From positions 82,030,400-82,094,399 of the forward strand of contig OY829328.1 in the NCBI GenBank assembly GCA_963691655.1: a stretch of 64,000 nucleotides of DNA. Direction: 5' to 3'. The translations under genes were made by a program, and so were the position numbers. The DNA is from Toxonevra muliebris. Taxonomy: Eukaryota; Arthropoda; Insecta; Diptera; Pallopteridae. Position 1 is the first letter of the stretch. Every line of letters begins with the position of its first letter. Positions 48,801 to 61,100 of the stretch are shown here, piece by piece. The notes below the pieces were generated by a model, which was given only the letters and a program-made list of their open reading frames with translations, made no database searches and was not told where the DNA came from.

Positions 48801-48944
48801 ATAGATGCCTAAGCCATCAAATCAAATTTTGAGAAGAGACAGTTTGTATGGCAATATTATGGAAATCAAATTCACGAGACTAAAAGACAATTAAAGATGC
48901 ACTTTGGTCTAAAAATCTCGACAATTATATGCAGATTACTGAAG
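45872..48944. other. Gene-free stretch
   Basis: It includes a run of 28 A at 46045-46072, a short palindromic patch near 47980-48010 (TTTCTAGAATTTCGAAATTC) and open frames without family features (for example 47262-47504). No gene recognised. Confidence 0.45.
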
Positions 48945-49012
48945 CGGAATTGTGGCGGATTTCTAAACGGCCGTCTCTATATACATACACTGTTATTGTG
49001 ATGACTACATAC
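48945..49012 (-). repeat. Dispersed repeat fragment, copy B
   Basis: The inverted counterpart of 28340-28440: GGAATTGTGGCGGATTTC, ACGGCCGTCTC, TATATA and TTATTGTGATGACTAC appear in the expected reversed order. Confidence 0.6.
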
Positions 49013-49444
49013 ATACGTTCACTAAGCCTATTATACATTACTTAAAATATGCCAAACACTTACCCCCGAATGAATCTGATGAAAACAATGCTCTGATATC
49101 TTGAGTCTATCATTAGTTCAAATAGGATCAAATCACAACTAATATGTTTATTGCATCAGAAATCACAATAAAACGCACTTTAAAAGTTAGGACGTGACCA
49201 ACTCATCGTATGGATAGATGAATTTCATACAGTAATTTGACAAACAAAATGTTTTCAATAATAAATTTCAAATTGATAAAACCAAAAAAAAAAAAAAAGC
49301 TAATAACTGCAATGCGAGTTAGACATATTAAATCTTTTCAATTTATTCAAGAAAATTCAACATTCAGCACGATGGCGATAAGAAGAAACACTTTGCGTCA
49401 CAACAAATGCTCGTTCTCCTCAATTATCAATCTTTGAAGCTCTT

Positions 49445-49476
49445 TATAAAAATCGATCGCAACTTATAATTCAGTT
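49445..49476 (+). promoter_or_regulatory. TATA plus initiator core promoter
   Basis: TATAAA starts at 49445 and the insect initiator TCAGTT lies at 49471-49476. Its A, the expected +1, is at 49473, so the TATA box starts at -28, the normal spacing. The predicted leader of 229 nt leads to the ATG at 49702. A second TCAG lies at 49498. Confidence 0.65.
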
Positions 49477-49701
49477 CAATTTTGAACCTGAAAGCGATCA
49501 GTACGTTTGTCTATAACCAAAGTGTGCCAACGACGAAAGTTCGTATGTCTCGTGTGCGAAAAAAATCTTTAAAAATAAATCAAAGTGAATCCAATATAAT
49601 CAATATAAAAACATTAAAAGTGATTTCTATTAATTGCGAAAAATAAAAAAAAAAATCGCAAGAAAAACATTTTTCAACTTTTTACATCAAAGACATTTTG
49701 A

Positions 49702-52700
49702 ATGAGCCTGCAAGAAAAAACATTCTATAATAGAGATATTAATAATTACTGTGTGCCACATCTACTGTCTCACTGTGAAGCAAGTGATATTATAAATTGT
49801 GAAGAAAAATATTTTATTGCTGAAATTTTATTGAATTACTGTGAATGTAAGTTGAAGGAATTTAATACTAGCATTATTTTGTAATTTTTATTTTTAAGAA
49901 TTCGGGGGGAAGTAGAAAATTTGAAAACAACAGGACTCTATTGAGAAGTAAAAAAAATTGAACACTAAAAATATTTTACACAGCTTCGGAAATATAAATT
50001 TAAATCTTAAATCTTTTTTAATTTATTTTTGAAAATGTAATAAAAAAAATTCCTAACCTCAAAAACTACACTAGGAAATATAAGATTTTGATCATTTTGA
50101 TCAAAGAAGAGAAATTGAGAAAGCTTTCGCAATCTATGTTAGATCAAATCCATATGATGAGTGCCTGACTTTCGAGTCGTTCCATTCTTCAAATAATTAT
50201 AAATCATTATGAGATTTATTAGCTTTAACAAGAAGAATACTAAACAAGTCCATAGTAGGATTCATGTCACGCCATTTTGATCTGAACTACCACCATGCTT
50301 TTTCACAGAATGTAAATCTTTAAGCCCAAAACTATTTCAGAAATTTATATTCTTTTTCCAGTCCAAACATTTCACTTTTTATTAAAAGTAGATTAATGCG
50401 AATAATTCGCAGAATTTTCGATATTTGTATTCGCATCCGCATTGACTTTTTCTTACGAATAATTTTTGTGAATAATTTTTTTTATGTTTCAAAAAAAAAA
50501 AAAAGATGATAAAAGTCGACATCACTTAGCTGCAAAATGAATTTTTCTTTTTTGTCCTTTTTTAAGAAAAAAAATGATTCGCATTCGCAAATTTCTCTTT
50601 TTATTACTCGGATTCGCATTCGCTTTTTCATTATTCGCACAACTTTAACTCAAAGCCTTCAAGAAAATTTAAATTTTTCGCATAGTGTTGTGCTGTTTGT
50701 ACATATTTGTATTTATAGTTGGATTCTTTAATTAAAGCTTATCATTATTTTCGAAGTTTTTCGAATTTGACCTATGCATGGTGTTTTAATGATAAGAAAT
50801 ATTTTTCAAAAATATCAACAAAAAAAAAAGATTAATATTATTTTGCTTATATGTAAATATCTGTGTGTTATTTAGTTACTCTCAAGACCTGAGAGAAATC
50901 TCTTTTAAATAATTGTACTGTGAAGTTAGCTATATAGTTAGTTATAGCAAAGGTTATCTCACATATTTTAAACACGGTTTCCCCCCGTAAATTTAAACTT
51001 AAACTGCATAGATGCAGTATATTACAATGATCTTTTAAAATTTTCCCATACTCATACAGTGAAAATAAAAATTGATATGCAAATTAAAGGTGAAAAATAT
51101 TGACATCAATAGTATATCATTAGAAAATGTGAATTCTTTGGGTCCGAGGTGTAAAAGAATGCAATCATTTACAGTTTGTAATCTATTGATATCTTTAATA
51201 AATAAATGCAATCATTTACTCCTTGATTACTATGAACCCAATATGATCTATGTGAGGCAATTAACCGCCAGTATAACCTACAGCTTGATTCACTTCGATT
51301 GTTTTTTGTTTTTGCTATGACTAACTTTGATTGCATCTGAAAACCTCTAATTGTAACTAACTGCCTGCATTTACAACTCGTGATTAATTTTGGTTAACGA
51401 TTAAAACTGACTGCATCTCCTTCTTTCCTTCCTCTGATTACATTTAATTTTTTTTGATTATTTTTAACTGCCTCATCCTACCTTTCAGTTACCACTAAAA
51501 CTCTCCGACTTCCTCTGGACGTCTTTTACATCTGAATACTTTTTATTAACATTGACTGTATCTTACCCACCTGAATTTTGAAAATGGATATACAATTTTG
51601 TAAATGGAGATTAGAATTTGGAGATCTCATCGAGGAAGATTAAAATTTGGAGATTTTGTATTTGATGGAGATTATGCTACCAACCCTGTCTTATTGCCTT
51701 GGAAAGCATCTGACCGCTTCTAATTTCTTCTCATTCACTCTAACTTCTTCGGATTACCCCCAAACGCTACTGCTTGCTCCTGATTACTTCTAACTACCTC
51801 TCACTACCTTTAACGGTCTTTTATTACACCAAAAGTTATTTTTTCTGATTACGTATAATTGCAACTGATTATATTTAACTGCTCCTGATTGTCACAAATT
51901 TTCTCTGATTACCTTTAACCACATCAGATTTTCTTAGACTATATTTGACTGCTTCTTATTGTCACTTTCGCACAGAGTTTCACTTTCATGCCATTTCAAT
52001 AGTAAAAGTATTCAGATCGAGTGGATTAAGCTTGCACACTAGTTGTTTTTATCAGTGTGTTAATTTGACTAACATCGGGCGAAGTTCATATATAAGACTT
52101 AGATGTAAGTAATAGAGTAGCAAGCTTCTCTCGAAACTTTTTGTGTATGTGTAACCTTCTGGTTTCTAATATTATTATGACCGCCTTATAGAGCATCTTC
52201 CAAAAGTGAATCAATAGGTAAGGTGACATTATTCCTCCTCGCAGACGCATGCCACACTTCGGAACAACGCGTATTTGTACATGAGATGTCACTGATATAA
52301 GTTAAAATATATTTTTTGGGCAGCTCGCGGCAGAAAAACTTTTTAGATTATGTTTGTACATACTTTTATATGTTGTTTAGTAGAAAAACTAGAAAAACAT
52401 TTTTTAAACGTTTTTTTTTTTTCTTGTGAAGTTTGCTTATTAATTTGCTTTACTCTCAAAAAAGTAAATTTTTTTAATGTAACGGTTCTTGACATATTAA
52501 ACCAATATAAACAAACGATTAGTGTTGCCGTGTTGGGAAAACTTCAAATTTTTGTTTGATGTATATATTGCCATCATTGTTATGAATTGAACCCAATTCT
52601 GAAAAATAATTGACGTTGCATACATTTTAAACGAACCGGATTTTTTAAGCTAAAATTTTGGATATTCTTAACTGAAGTATTCTCTATCGATCCGCATTAA

Positions 52701-54831
52701 TTTTTTTTTAATTTTTTCATTTTTGTCCACAAGTAGGCAGACTGTATGTTGGCTGCTTAACTCTGCCTCTGATTACTTTAGATTCCTTCTATTTACTTTT
52801 GACTCCTTAGAAAGCCTCTTATTGCCACTGAAAGCTTCTGACATTCATTTTTTGCATTCGAATTCCTATGGCCATCAATTTTCGCCTATGAATACATTTT
52901 TTTTATTACCTTTATCTACATCTAGCTCTCTTTGACTACTATCGATATTCTCTGGCTATTTTTTACTGATTCTCACTTTAATCGTTTCCAGCTGCAGCAG
53001 TTTCCCATTTAACTGACAGCCTTTGATTACTTTACATTGTTTCTTAATGCCTTTGACTGCCTCTTATTACCATTAAAAGTCTTTGTCGGGCTTTTATTGC
53101 ATCTCCCTGAGTACCGCCGATTTTCTTAAAATATCTTTAAGTGAATTTGACTTCCTACGACTGTCTTATTGCATCTGAATGCATTTGACTGCCTCCGACT
53201 TCTTCTCATCTGATTGATTCCGGAAACTTCTAACTGTCTGCAGCTGCTTCTGACTACCTTAAATTGTCTATTCTTCTTTTATGGCATAAAAGTTCATGGA
53301 GAACTTAGACTGTGATTTTTAGATCTATTGATATTGTTTGAGTTTTATTTGTACACGAATGGAACGAACCTTTAATATAATTTAAATTTTCATCGCCTAT
53401 TTATTTATTTTATATCTTCGCTATTTTTATTTTTTATCTTATTATTATTTTTGTATTGAAAAAGATTTAACTTATACTATTATTTATTTAATAAATTGCA
53501 CTTTATTAAATCCTACACTTCTCTTTGTATCTTTATAGACTGTGCAAAAATGGCTTCCTTACCTCATGGCGCTTTTGCCGCATATAAAATGCGTAAACAT
53601 TATCCCGAGGAGGATATGCTCGTCTCACGCATGAAATCAGCAAATGAAAAAAAGGATGATACTAAAAATGCAACTAACAATAAGAAATGTAAGTACTATT
53701 GGAATATATTCAATTGAATTGTACTTTAAATTTATTACCTTATTATTATATCTTTTTTTACATTTATAGTATTGGAATATAGCCCAGTGAAATATAATGA
53801 AAAGCTAATGAAATCCATTTGGGGATTCTACAATCGTTATTCACCACATAATATCAAAGGTAATGAATACGAATCTGTGGAGCAAAGATTGAATATGCAA
53901 CAGCATAAGTAAGTATCTTCCTTCAATTTTGAACTTTTTAAATACTTATTTTGTTAAAGTAATATTTTTGTGTAGGTTGTTTTGGGATTATAAATAGGCT
54001 AGGTTCTGGAATCAGGCCTTAGTTTTTTCTATCTCTTTTTAGTCGGGAATGAAATGAATAATATATAAACTCTTTTTTTGTTATACATATGATTTTTTTT
54101 AGAAAGTGAGTTTCGGAATATGCCTGGTTTAAGAATAAATAGAGGATGTTCTAGAACCGATGACCAAACCAATATGTGAGGGTATGATGAGACAACTAGG
54201 AAATCGTTTATTTCGTTATATAGAGGGTACTGTTCCAGTTGTTTATTTGTCTTGGCTTTTACTATTTCGTTTATTTGTATATAGCATAAGGATCGAATCA
54301 CCTCTCATAGTTTATGTATGATAAATATGTGTATACTTCCTTATTATAATATTTTAGTTATTTGTTTTTAAATTTCACCATTTTTTGCTTGAAATCTGAT
54401 GAACTATTGAATATTATTTTTACTATAAATTAGTTCTCAATATTTTTTTTTTATAAAATCTTCTTTTAACTGCTTGAAAATCGTTTGGCGGAAAAATTTT
54501 CTCCATTATCCATTATATGTCACCAGTTTTGTATTCAAAATTTAGGCCTTAGTATTTTCAAAGCCATTCGGATTTATAATTGTACTTAGCTTCTTCAGTT
54601 TCGTAATTTTTACGTCTGATTTCGGAATAAGAGCAAATTGTTTAAAGAATTTATTATTAAATAATATTATTTAGTACCATCCCCATCATTTAAAATACTT
54701 ACTTAGAAACTTGAATTAATAATTTTTATTCGTTTTTCTTTTATAGAATTGCTGTTGCACCTTATGTCATTGCTGAAGAAATGGCAATGGCATTTCATTC
54801 CGGCAAGGAATGGTGTTTCACGGAAAAGTAG
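49702..54831 (+). CDS. Uncharacterised four-exon protein
   Basis: I do not recognise the family. Proposed exons are 49702-49846, 53539-53688, 53770-53908 and 54747-54831. All junctions are GT-AG and in phase, giving 172 residues. Exon 1 is Cys-rich (NYCVPHLLSHCEASDIINCE). The later exons read MASLPHGAFAAYKMRKHYPE, a Lys-rich segment, SIWGFYNRYSPHNIK and VAPYVIAEEMAMAF near the end. There is no signal peptide or clear membrane segment. The last three exons are well supported by splice sites. The first rests on a good promoter, a GTAAGT donor and matching phase across a 3.7-kb intron. Without it, translation could begin at 53550 and give 120 residues. The gene ends 275 bp before the convergent PACRG stop. 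Confidence 0.65.
50158..50212 (+). mobile_element. SINE tail fragment
   Basis: GTGCCTGACTTTCGAGTCGT, then TTCAAATAAT, matches the 3' end of the SINE at 22455-22735 (there on the minus strand). No tRNA-like head is visible, so it is a truncated copy. It lies in the first intron of the uncharacterised gene. Confidence 0.55.
51300..51975 (+). repeat. Degenerate pyrimidine-rich minisatellite, part 1
   Basis: Irregular variants of CTGATTACTTTTAACTGCCT recur about every 12 and 24 bp on a C/T-rich strand. It lies in the large first intron of the uncharacterised gene. Divergence between units is high. Confidence 0.6.
51976..52719. other. Spacer between two minisatellite blocks
   Basis: Intronic AT-rich sequence. 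Open frames at 52086 (minus) and 52350 (plus) have no recognisable features. Confidence 0.4.
52720..53280 (+). repeat. Degenerate pyrimidine-rich minisatellite, part 2
   Basis: Same grammar as 51300-51975: TGCCTCTGATTACTTTAGAT, then CCTTCTATTTACTTTTGACT, and so on to about 53280. Probably the same array, interrupted by other sequence. Confidence 0.6.
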
Positions 54832-55106
54832 AAGTAGAAATAAAACTCAAAAAAATATTTCTTCAAAATGAAAAACAAAATAAATAATTTGTTTATATTT
54901 CGATTTCACTTTTTCGGACATTTTTACTATTAACAACAACACAAAAAGTTACCCAACTAATAACCTTGTATGTTTTTGTATTAAAAAGCTGTAATTGTTA
55001 AAAATTGTTTTAATATCTAATAAATATATAGTTATTACTTTATTACTGTGTTTTACAATTGATTTGTGTAATAAATGTTAATTCGAAAAAAGAATTTAAT
55101 CTAAAA

Positions 55107-58100
55107 TTAATTTAAATAACAGGATTCATATGTAGGCACCATATATTTAATATTTATAAATGCATCTTCGCCGCCATGTAATTCCAGAACTTGTAGTGTC
55201 TCATCGATAAGATCGCCCAGATTCATGTTATTCTTTTGCGCATAGTCGATGTTGTCACCACAATTTACTAAGGATAAGGATAAAAAGAAGATACGATTAA
55301 GAAGCAATTTTATTTGTTTTTGGATTGTTTAGATGCCGAAAATATTGAGAAAATATATTTCCAGAAAACTTATAATATAATTCATTATAATATTAATTAA
55401 TATTAAATTTGGTTTATAAACTCTTAAGAAATGTATGCTAAAATCTTTACATGAAAGGACTCGTGTCTGTAGACTAGTATAAAAAGTCTTCGTGTAAGCT
55501 TTTCTAAGCTCAGAATTTTGTGCAGAAGCTTCATAAAAAAAATAGGGTTTCGAGTTATATATTAGCTGCGTTTTATTCGCCACTTGCTTCTAGTTATGTT
55601 TAACTAGCAGCAATAATTATATGGGAAACAACAACAAAGTCGCAGAGAACACTATGTTATGGATATTTAACAAGTAGTTTAACTACATCAAATTCTATTG
55701 TGAACTGCCAATAGTGAAAAAAGAAGCATGACAGTTGGTGCAAAAACAGAAAAGGTAAATATTTGAAATGTCTGGCGGTGAAAATAAGTAAGTTAAAATC
55801 ATCGTTAAATATTCTTATAGAGAGTGAAAACTAAAAACAATGCCCGCGATTGACCGCAATGACTGGGATCCATTAAAAAGTTTCAGCTCTAGCTGTTGAG
55901 CAGTTTCATTGTGAATAACATTATAACGAAAAAAAAGACTTAACAACTTGGTCGTTTTATTCGCACATGTTAAACTGACTGGCGAATAAAACACAGCTAT
56001 TATTTGATAGTGAAAAAGACCCACTAATCAAGCACTGTGACCGTGAAGATATTTTTTAGCTAAACTTCAACTAAAATAAACGAAACTTTGCAATTCTAAT
56101 GAAGGCCATAACATTGTTTGGAAAAGAAGATCTGATTATAACTGGTGATACGAATGATTTATTGAATATCACACTTCTAAAGCTAGTCAGAGGTCACATA
56201 CACTAGCGGATCCAGAGGTTTGCTATGCTATATTAGATTTCGGAGGAGGTGGGCATGATTCTCCCAGATATAGTTCTCCTGTGAGGAAATTTATTATCTC
56301 TTTAAGAGAACTATCCGCTATGTCTTTGCTGTTGTAGGATAGTAACGAAGTCGGGTTCTTATCAGACCTTCATAGTGGCATAGGATAGGTTCTGCTGTTT
56401 CTTCCTCCTCGTTACATATTCGATACGTATCGTTTTGTGCTGTCATCAAGTTGAATAAGTGTTGGTTAACCCTACAATGTCCTGTGTAGAACTTTGTGGC
56501 AGTTCGGTTTCTGCTTAGATTAAGTAATTGCTTAGTTCTGCGTTGACAGATCTTTGGCATAAATAATTTAGTATTTTTAATTTTCTATTAGACCAATTTA
56601 TGTATTGTTAACGAGATTATAATGACAGGCTTTTTGGTCGAAATTTTCATACGCAAATAGTTAACTATTTCATACTTTTTTCCCAACGTTTCGGCGCAAA
56701 TTTTAGGCCTTCTTCAGGGGATTTTTATTTATTTATCTGTTTTTTGAGAAAATTTACATATTTTTAAAAAACTATAATTATTACAAAGATATCATAACAT
56801 TTTAACACTTACAGTAAATACTATTTGTAAAACATTCAGTCAAGTAATTAAATTAGATCAAATAAAATATAGTCCTTAATTAACAAAAGACAAAAAAACA
56901 CGAAAAAAACTTTACAAAACACGTAACATTTTTTATCGCCGAATATTATTGATTGCCACACTGTAGCTGCAGCTTATATTGTCTTTGTCTTCTTTGGTGT
57001 TCATCGTTTTTCTTAGTTTTTTCTGTATATGTAGGCTCTCTAGTGTGTATCTTGTGCTCTCTCTTTTTTCTCTGTCCAGTATTTGTACTTGTTTAAAATT
57101 TGCGGTGTGGTGTTTTTCTAACATATGTTGTGCTAGTGCTGTTGTTGTTTTTTCCCTCTTTATGTCTGCCTGATGTTCCGCTATTCTGGTTCCCAAAAGT
57201 CTTTTTGTTGTGCCTATGTATACAAGATTACATTTCTCGCTCTCATTCCCATTACAGCCGATCTCGTAAACAACATTGCATTGTTGCTCTTTTGTTGTTG
57301 GAGTTTTAGTGTTCGTAAAAATTGTGCTGAGCGTGTGATTGGGTCTGTGAGCGAATGTTGTGGTTTCTTGTTGTTTTATTATTGAGTGCAGTATTTTGCT
57401 TTCCGTTAGTGTTGGTATGTATGAAACTCCAAAATATTTTTTTGTGCTGCCAGATTTGAGTGATTTGTCAATTATTTGGGGGATTTTTGTGTTGAGTTTA
57501 AATACGTTATTTCTTATCAACGTATTTACTATTTGTAGTGGATAGTCATTAATTTTGAGTATTTTTTTAATTTTGTTTATGTTGTCCTTGTGAAATTGTT
57601 TATCGCTTAAAGATAGTACCTTTGCTATTAAATTGTCTGCTGTGTTGATTTTTTGTGTGATTGGTTGTGTTGAAAAATAGTTTATTATTCGTCCTGATGC
57701 TGTGGGTTTCATGTACCAGTTCAAAGCTATATTTTTATTTCGTCTGTATAATTTTGTGTCAAGATATGAAATTTTTCTGTCTTTTTCAATTTCCATTGTG
57801 AACTGTAGTTTTTTATGATAGTTATTAAATTCTTTTATGATGTCATCTTTATCTTTTTCATTAATTATTGCCATTATGTCATCTACGTATTTAACTATGA
57901 ACTTTATTTTTATTCCTTTTTTGTTCAATTCTTTTATTGCGTGGTCTAGTAAGTTGTCAAGAACTATGTCAGCTATTGTTGGCGATAGTGGGTTGCCCAT
58001 TGGCATGCCATACGTTTGGTTGTATATTTTATTTCCAAATACGAAATAGTTATTGTCCTTTAAACAGAAGTCAAGTATTTTTAAAAATTGCGTTTTGGGT

Positions 58101-61100
58101 ATACTTGTCATATTTTTTATATTGTCCCATTGTGCCATAATATTTTTTATGGCAAGATTTGTAGGTATGTTGGTGAATAATGATACCACGTCAAGAGAGA
58201 TGAGTATTTCGTCGTCGTCCAAAGTTATAGTTTTTAGTTTGTTTTTAAAGTCTGTTGAGTTTTTGATGTTGTAATCTTTAGATATTACGTTTTTCAGAAT
58301 TCCACCAATATATTTAGCTAACTTATAGCATGGTACATTTACCGATGACGAGATCGGCCTTAGTGGAATATCGGGTTTGTGAATTTTTGGTAAGCCGTAT
58401 AGTCTGGGTGCTATAGCGGCAGAACAAGATAGTCTTATTTTTTCTCTGAAGTCAATATGTTTGTGTTTTAAGAGGTCAAGTACAATGCTGTTGTTTGTTC
58501 TTTGCAGTTTCCCAGTTGGGTCCGTTCTTACTGTTTTATATGTGTTCTTGTCTTCCAATAATTTAAGCATTTTGTTTTCATAGTCCGTTTTATATATAAT
58601 CACAGTTTTATTTCCTTTGTCTGCATTAGTTATTATTATTTCTCTTCCATATTTTCGCAGAAATTTCTGAGTTTCTTGATATGTTCTTATGATGAATATT
58701 TCACGTTGTGTATTCCTTATGTTTTTGTTATACGTCACGGTTTTGTTAGCAAGTTGAGATCTGGCAACCTCTTTTTCCCGTTCATCATGCAATGTTTGTA
58801 TGCATTGTTCTACGTCTGCTAGGATACGGATTGGAGAAAAATTGTTAGTGCTAATGGGGAGAGCGAATTTCTTCCCCAATGAGAGAAGCCATTTACTAGT
58901 TATTGGGAAAACTATCTCTGTTGTGTTCACGAACCAACTCTCATTATATGTGAAACCCAGATTATTTAGTTGTTGGTTTACTAGTACCTCCAATTTGGAC
59001 GAGTGTGTCTGTTTTGTTGTTGTTGCTATGTAATTATACATATGAATTTGGGATTGTACAAAGGTTTTGTATTCGTCTACGTTTAGTATAGTTTTCATGC
59101 GAAGATCTGTCTGATGTATGTTCTCTTGTGTTATTCGGATATTTATATTGCATTGTTTTATTTCTAGATTTAGTATTTTTATATGGAAATTGTGTCTTAT
59201 TGTCTCAAGTTTTCTGTTTAATATATTAGCTGTAAAGTTTTGTGTGACTTTTGATGTCATGTTTGTAACGTGTTTTGGTAGGATTCCGTAATTTTTGCAT
59301 GTTAACAGGAATCTTAATGTTTCTTTTTGCTTTATAAGTTTTTTGTTCTGTGTGCAGTAATTCTTTAGTGTCATACATGTTTCAGTGCTATATTTCATTT
59401 TTATGTGTTGAAAAAACTGTTTCATTTTGCTCAAAACTTTGATTATAAATAGATTGATGTTGTTAATTTCACTTCGGTGTGCCCTCCGATAATTTAATAT
59501 TTTTAATTTTCTATTAGACCAATTTATGTATTGTTAACGAGATTATAATTATAGTTTTTTAAAAATATGTAAATTTTCTCAAAAAACAGATAAATAAATA
59601 AAAATCCCCTGAAGAAGGCCTAAAATTTGCGCCGAAACGTTGGGAAAAAAGTATGAAATAGTTAACTATTTGCGTATGAAAATTTCGACCAAAAAGCCTG
59701 TCATTATAATCTCGTTAATAAATAATTTAGATTGTCTGTTATCGGGGGTTTCCTTCAGTAGTGTAGCGATTAATCATTCAGCCAATTTTTAAACTCGGTT
59801 TAACGGAACTCCATGATAAGCCGCAGAATGTTCATAGTCTAGTAAATTTACTGGATGTTTCTTTCCTAGCAAGTTCGTCTGCTATATCATATAGCCTACG
59901 TGTCCCCTGTTCCCTGGCCACGAAGTGAGTAGTAATCTGTTATGAGAGGCTTGGCTGATTAGGAGCTGCAAGTAGTCCCAAACTAATTAAGAGGTAATTT
60001 CATATGCAGCAAGTGCAAGGTGAGCCGCTCTGCTATCAGAGTAGATATAAATGCTCTTGTTAATCTCAGGTCTGCTGTCATATTCCCTTAGGCAGAGCTC
60101 AATGGCATGCAATTTGACATAGAAGGATTTTTTGGTCCGTACACTTCTCCCCCAACTCCTTCATTTGGCTTAGAGACTTCTGTATATCATACATCATAGT
60201 CCCCCGAAAACTTGGGCCTAACCTGTTCACAGTTATGTCAATCAGGGAATGTGACCTTGAAGTTGTAGCAGAAGTTGTAACGCTAAGGGGAACAGGGTTT
60301 TAATTTTTACACTCCCCAAATTTTTTTTTTAATTCAAGGCTCATGTCCAACCATCAAAATGTATGAATTTTTCATGGGTAAAGGGGGGAGGGGGGACGAA
60401 TAATCCCAAACCCCCTTTGTATCGGTTAGTGATCACATACGTGGAATGTGAACTATTGCCTCGTTATCTTCATAGACGAAATTCTGTCTCATCAAATATG
60501 CTTAACCTATTTAGGTGATATCTAAGCGCTTATCCACAAAATCTCTAGCTCGAACTCCCTAGTTAGTTGCTAAAATATTCTTAAATTATTAAAACTCTTT
60601 AGATAAACTTTTTCTATCATCAGTAGTAGATTGAGTAATGTAGTCAATAGCCAGACTTAACCTAAAAATAAAATTCTCAACTCATCTAAACTTATTTTAT
60701 AAACTCTTTATCGTAATATTATTAAAATCAACTTACAATTCTTTACTTTATACGCATTAAACATCGGCAACAATTGGCGATAGAATGGCACCAATGCAGG
60801 TCCCACCAAATCTGATGACATCACAAGCTGTTGAATTATTTTTAAAGTAGTACACATAACCTCAAGGTTCTTGGTGCTCAGGGCATCTATAAATAAGGTG
60901 AGGAGAAGAAATGGAACATGGAAAAGAAATAGAAGCAGAAATGAAAATAATTTGCAAAAAAGTTTCGTTATTTAACGATTGCGTGCAAAACAATTTAGTG
61001 TTAATAGCCAACATTTTTTTTTGTTTGTTTGTTTGTGGCAAACCCACTTTATACTTTGGCACATCATAGCCTACTTTTTCAACTTACTTTTTAGCGGTAA

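Larger units (their letters stand above)
56572..59717 (-). mobile_element. Penelope-like retroelement, apparently full length
   Basis: About 3.15 kb between exact 13-bp target duplications. A 52-bp direct repeat (56572-56623 and 59498-59549) and a roughly 155-170-bp near-perfect inverted repeat (about 56608-56778 and 59550-59716) surround one long open frame. Complex direct plus inverted ends (pLTRs) and variable-length duplications are typical of Penelope elements. It lies in the last intron of PACRG on the same strand. The lack of decay in the frame and ends points to recent insertion. Confidence 0.92.

Noticed and set aside
56979..59033. Plus-strand frames of 60-77 codons at 56979-58274 and 58800-59033
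   Set aside because: All are antisense shadows of the Penelope protein frame.
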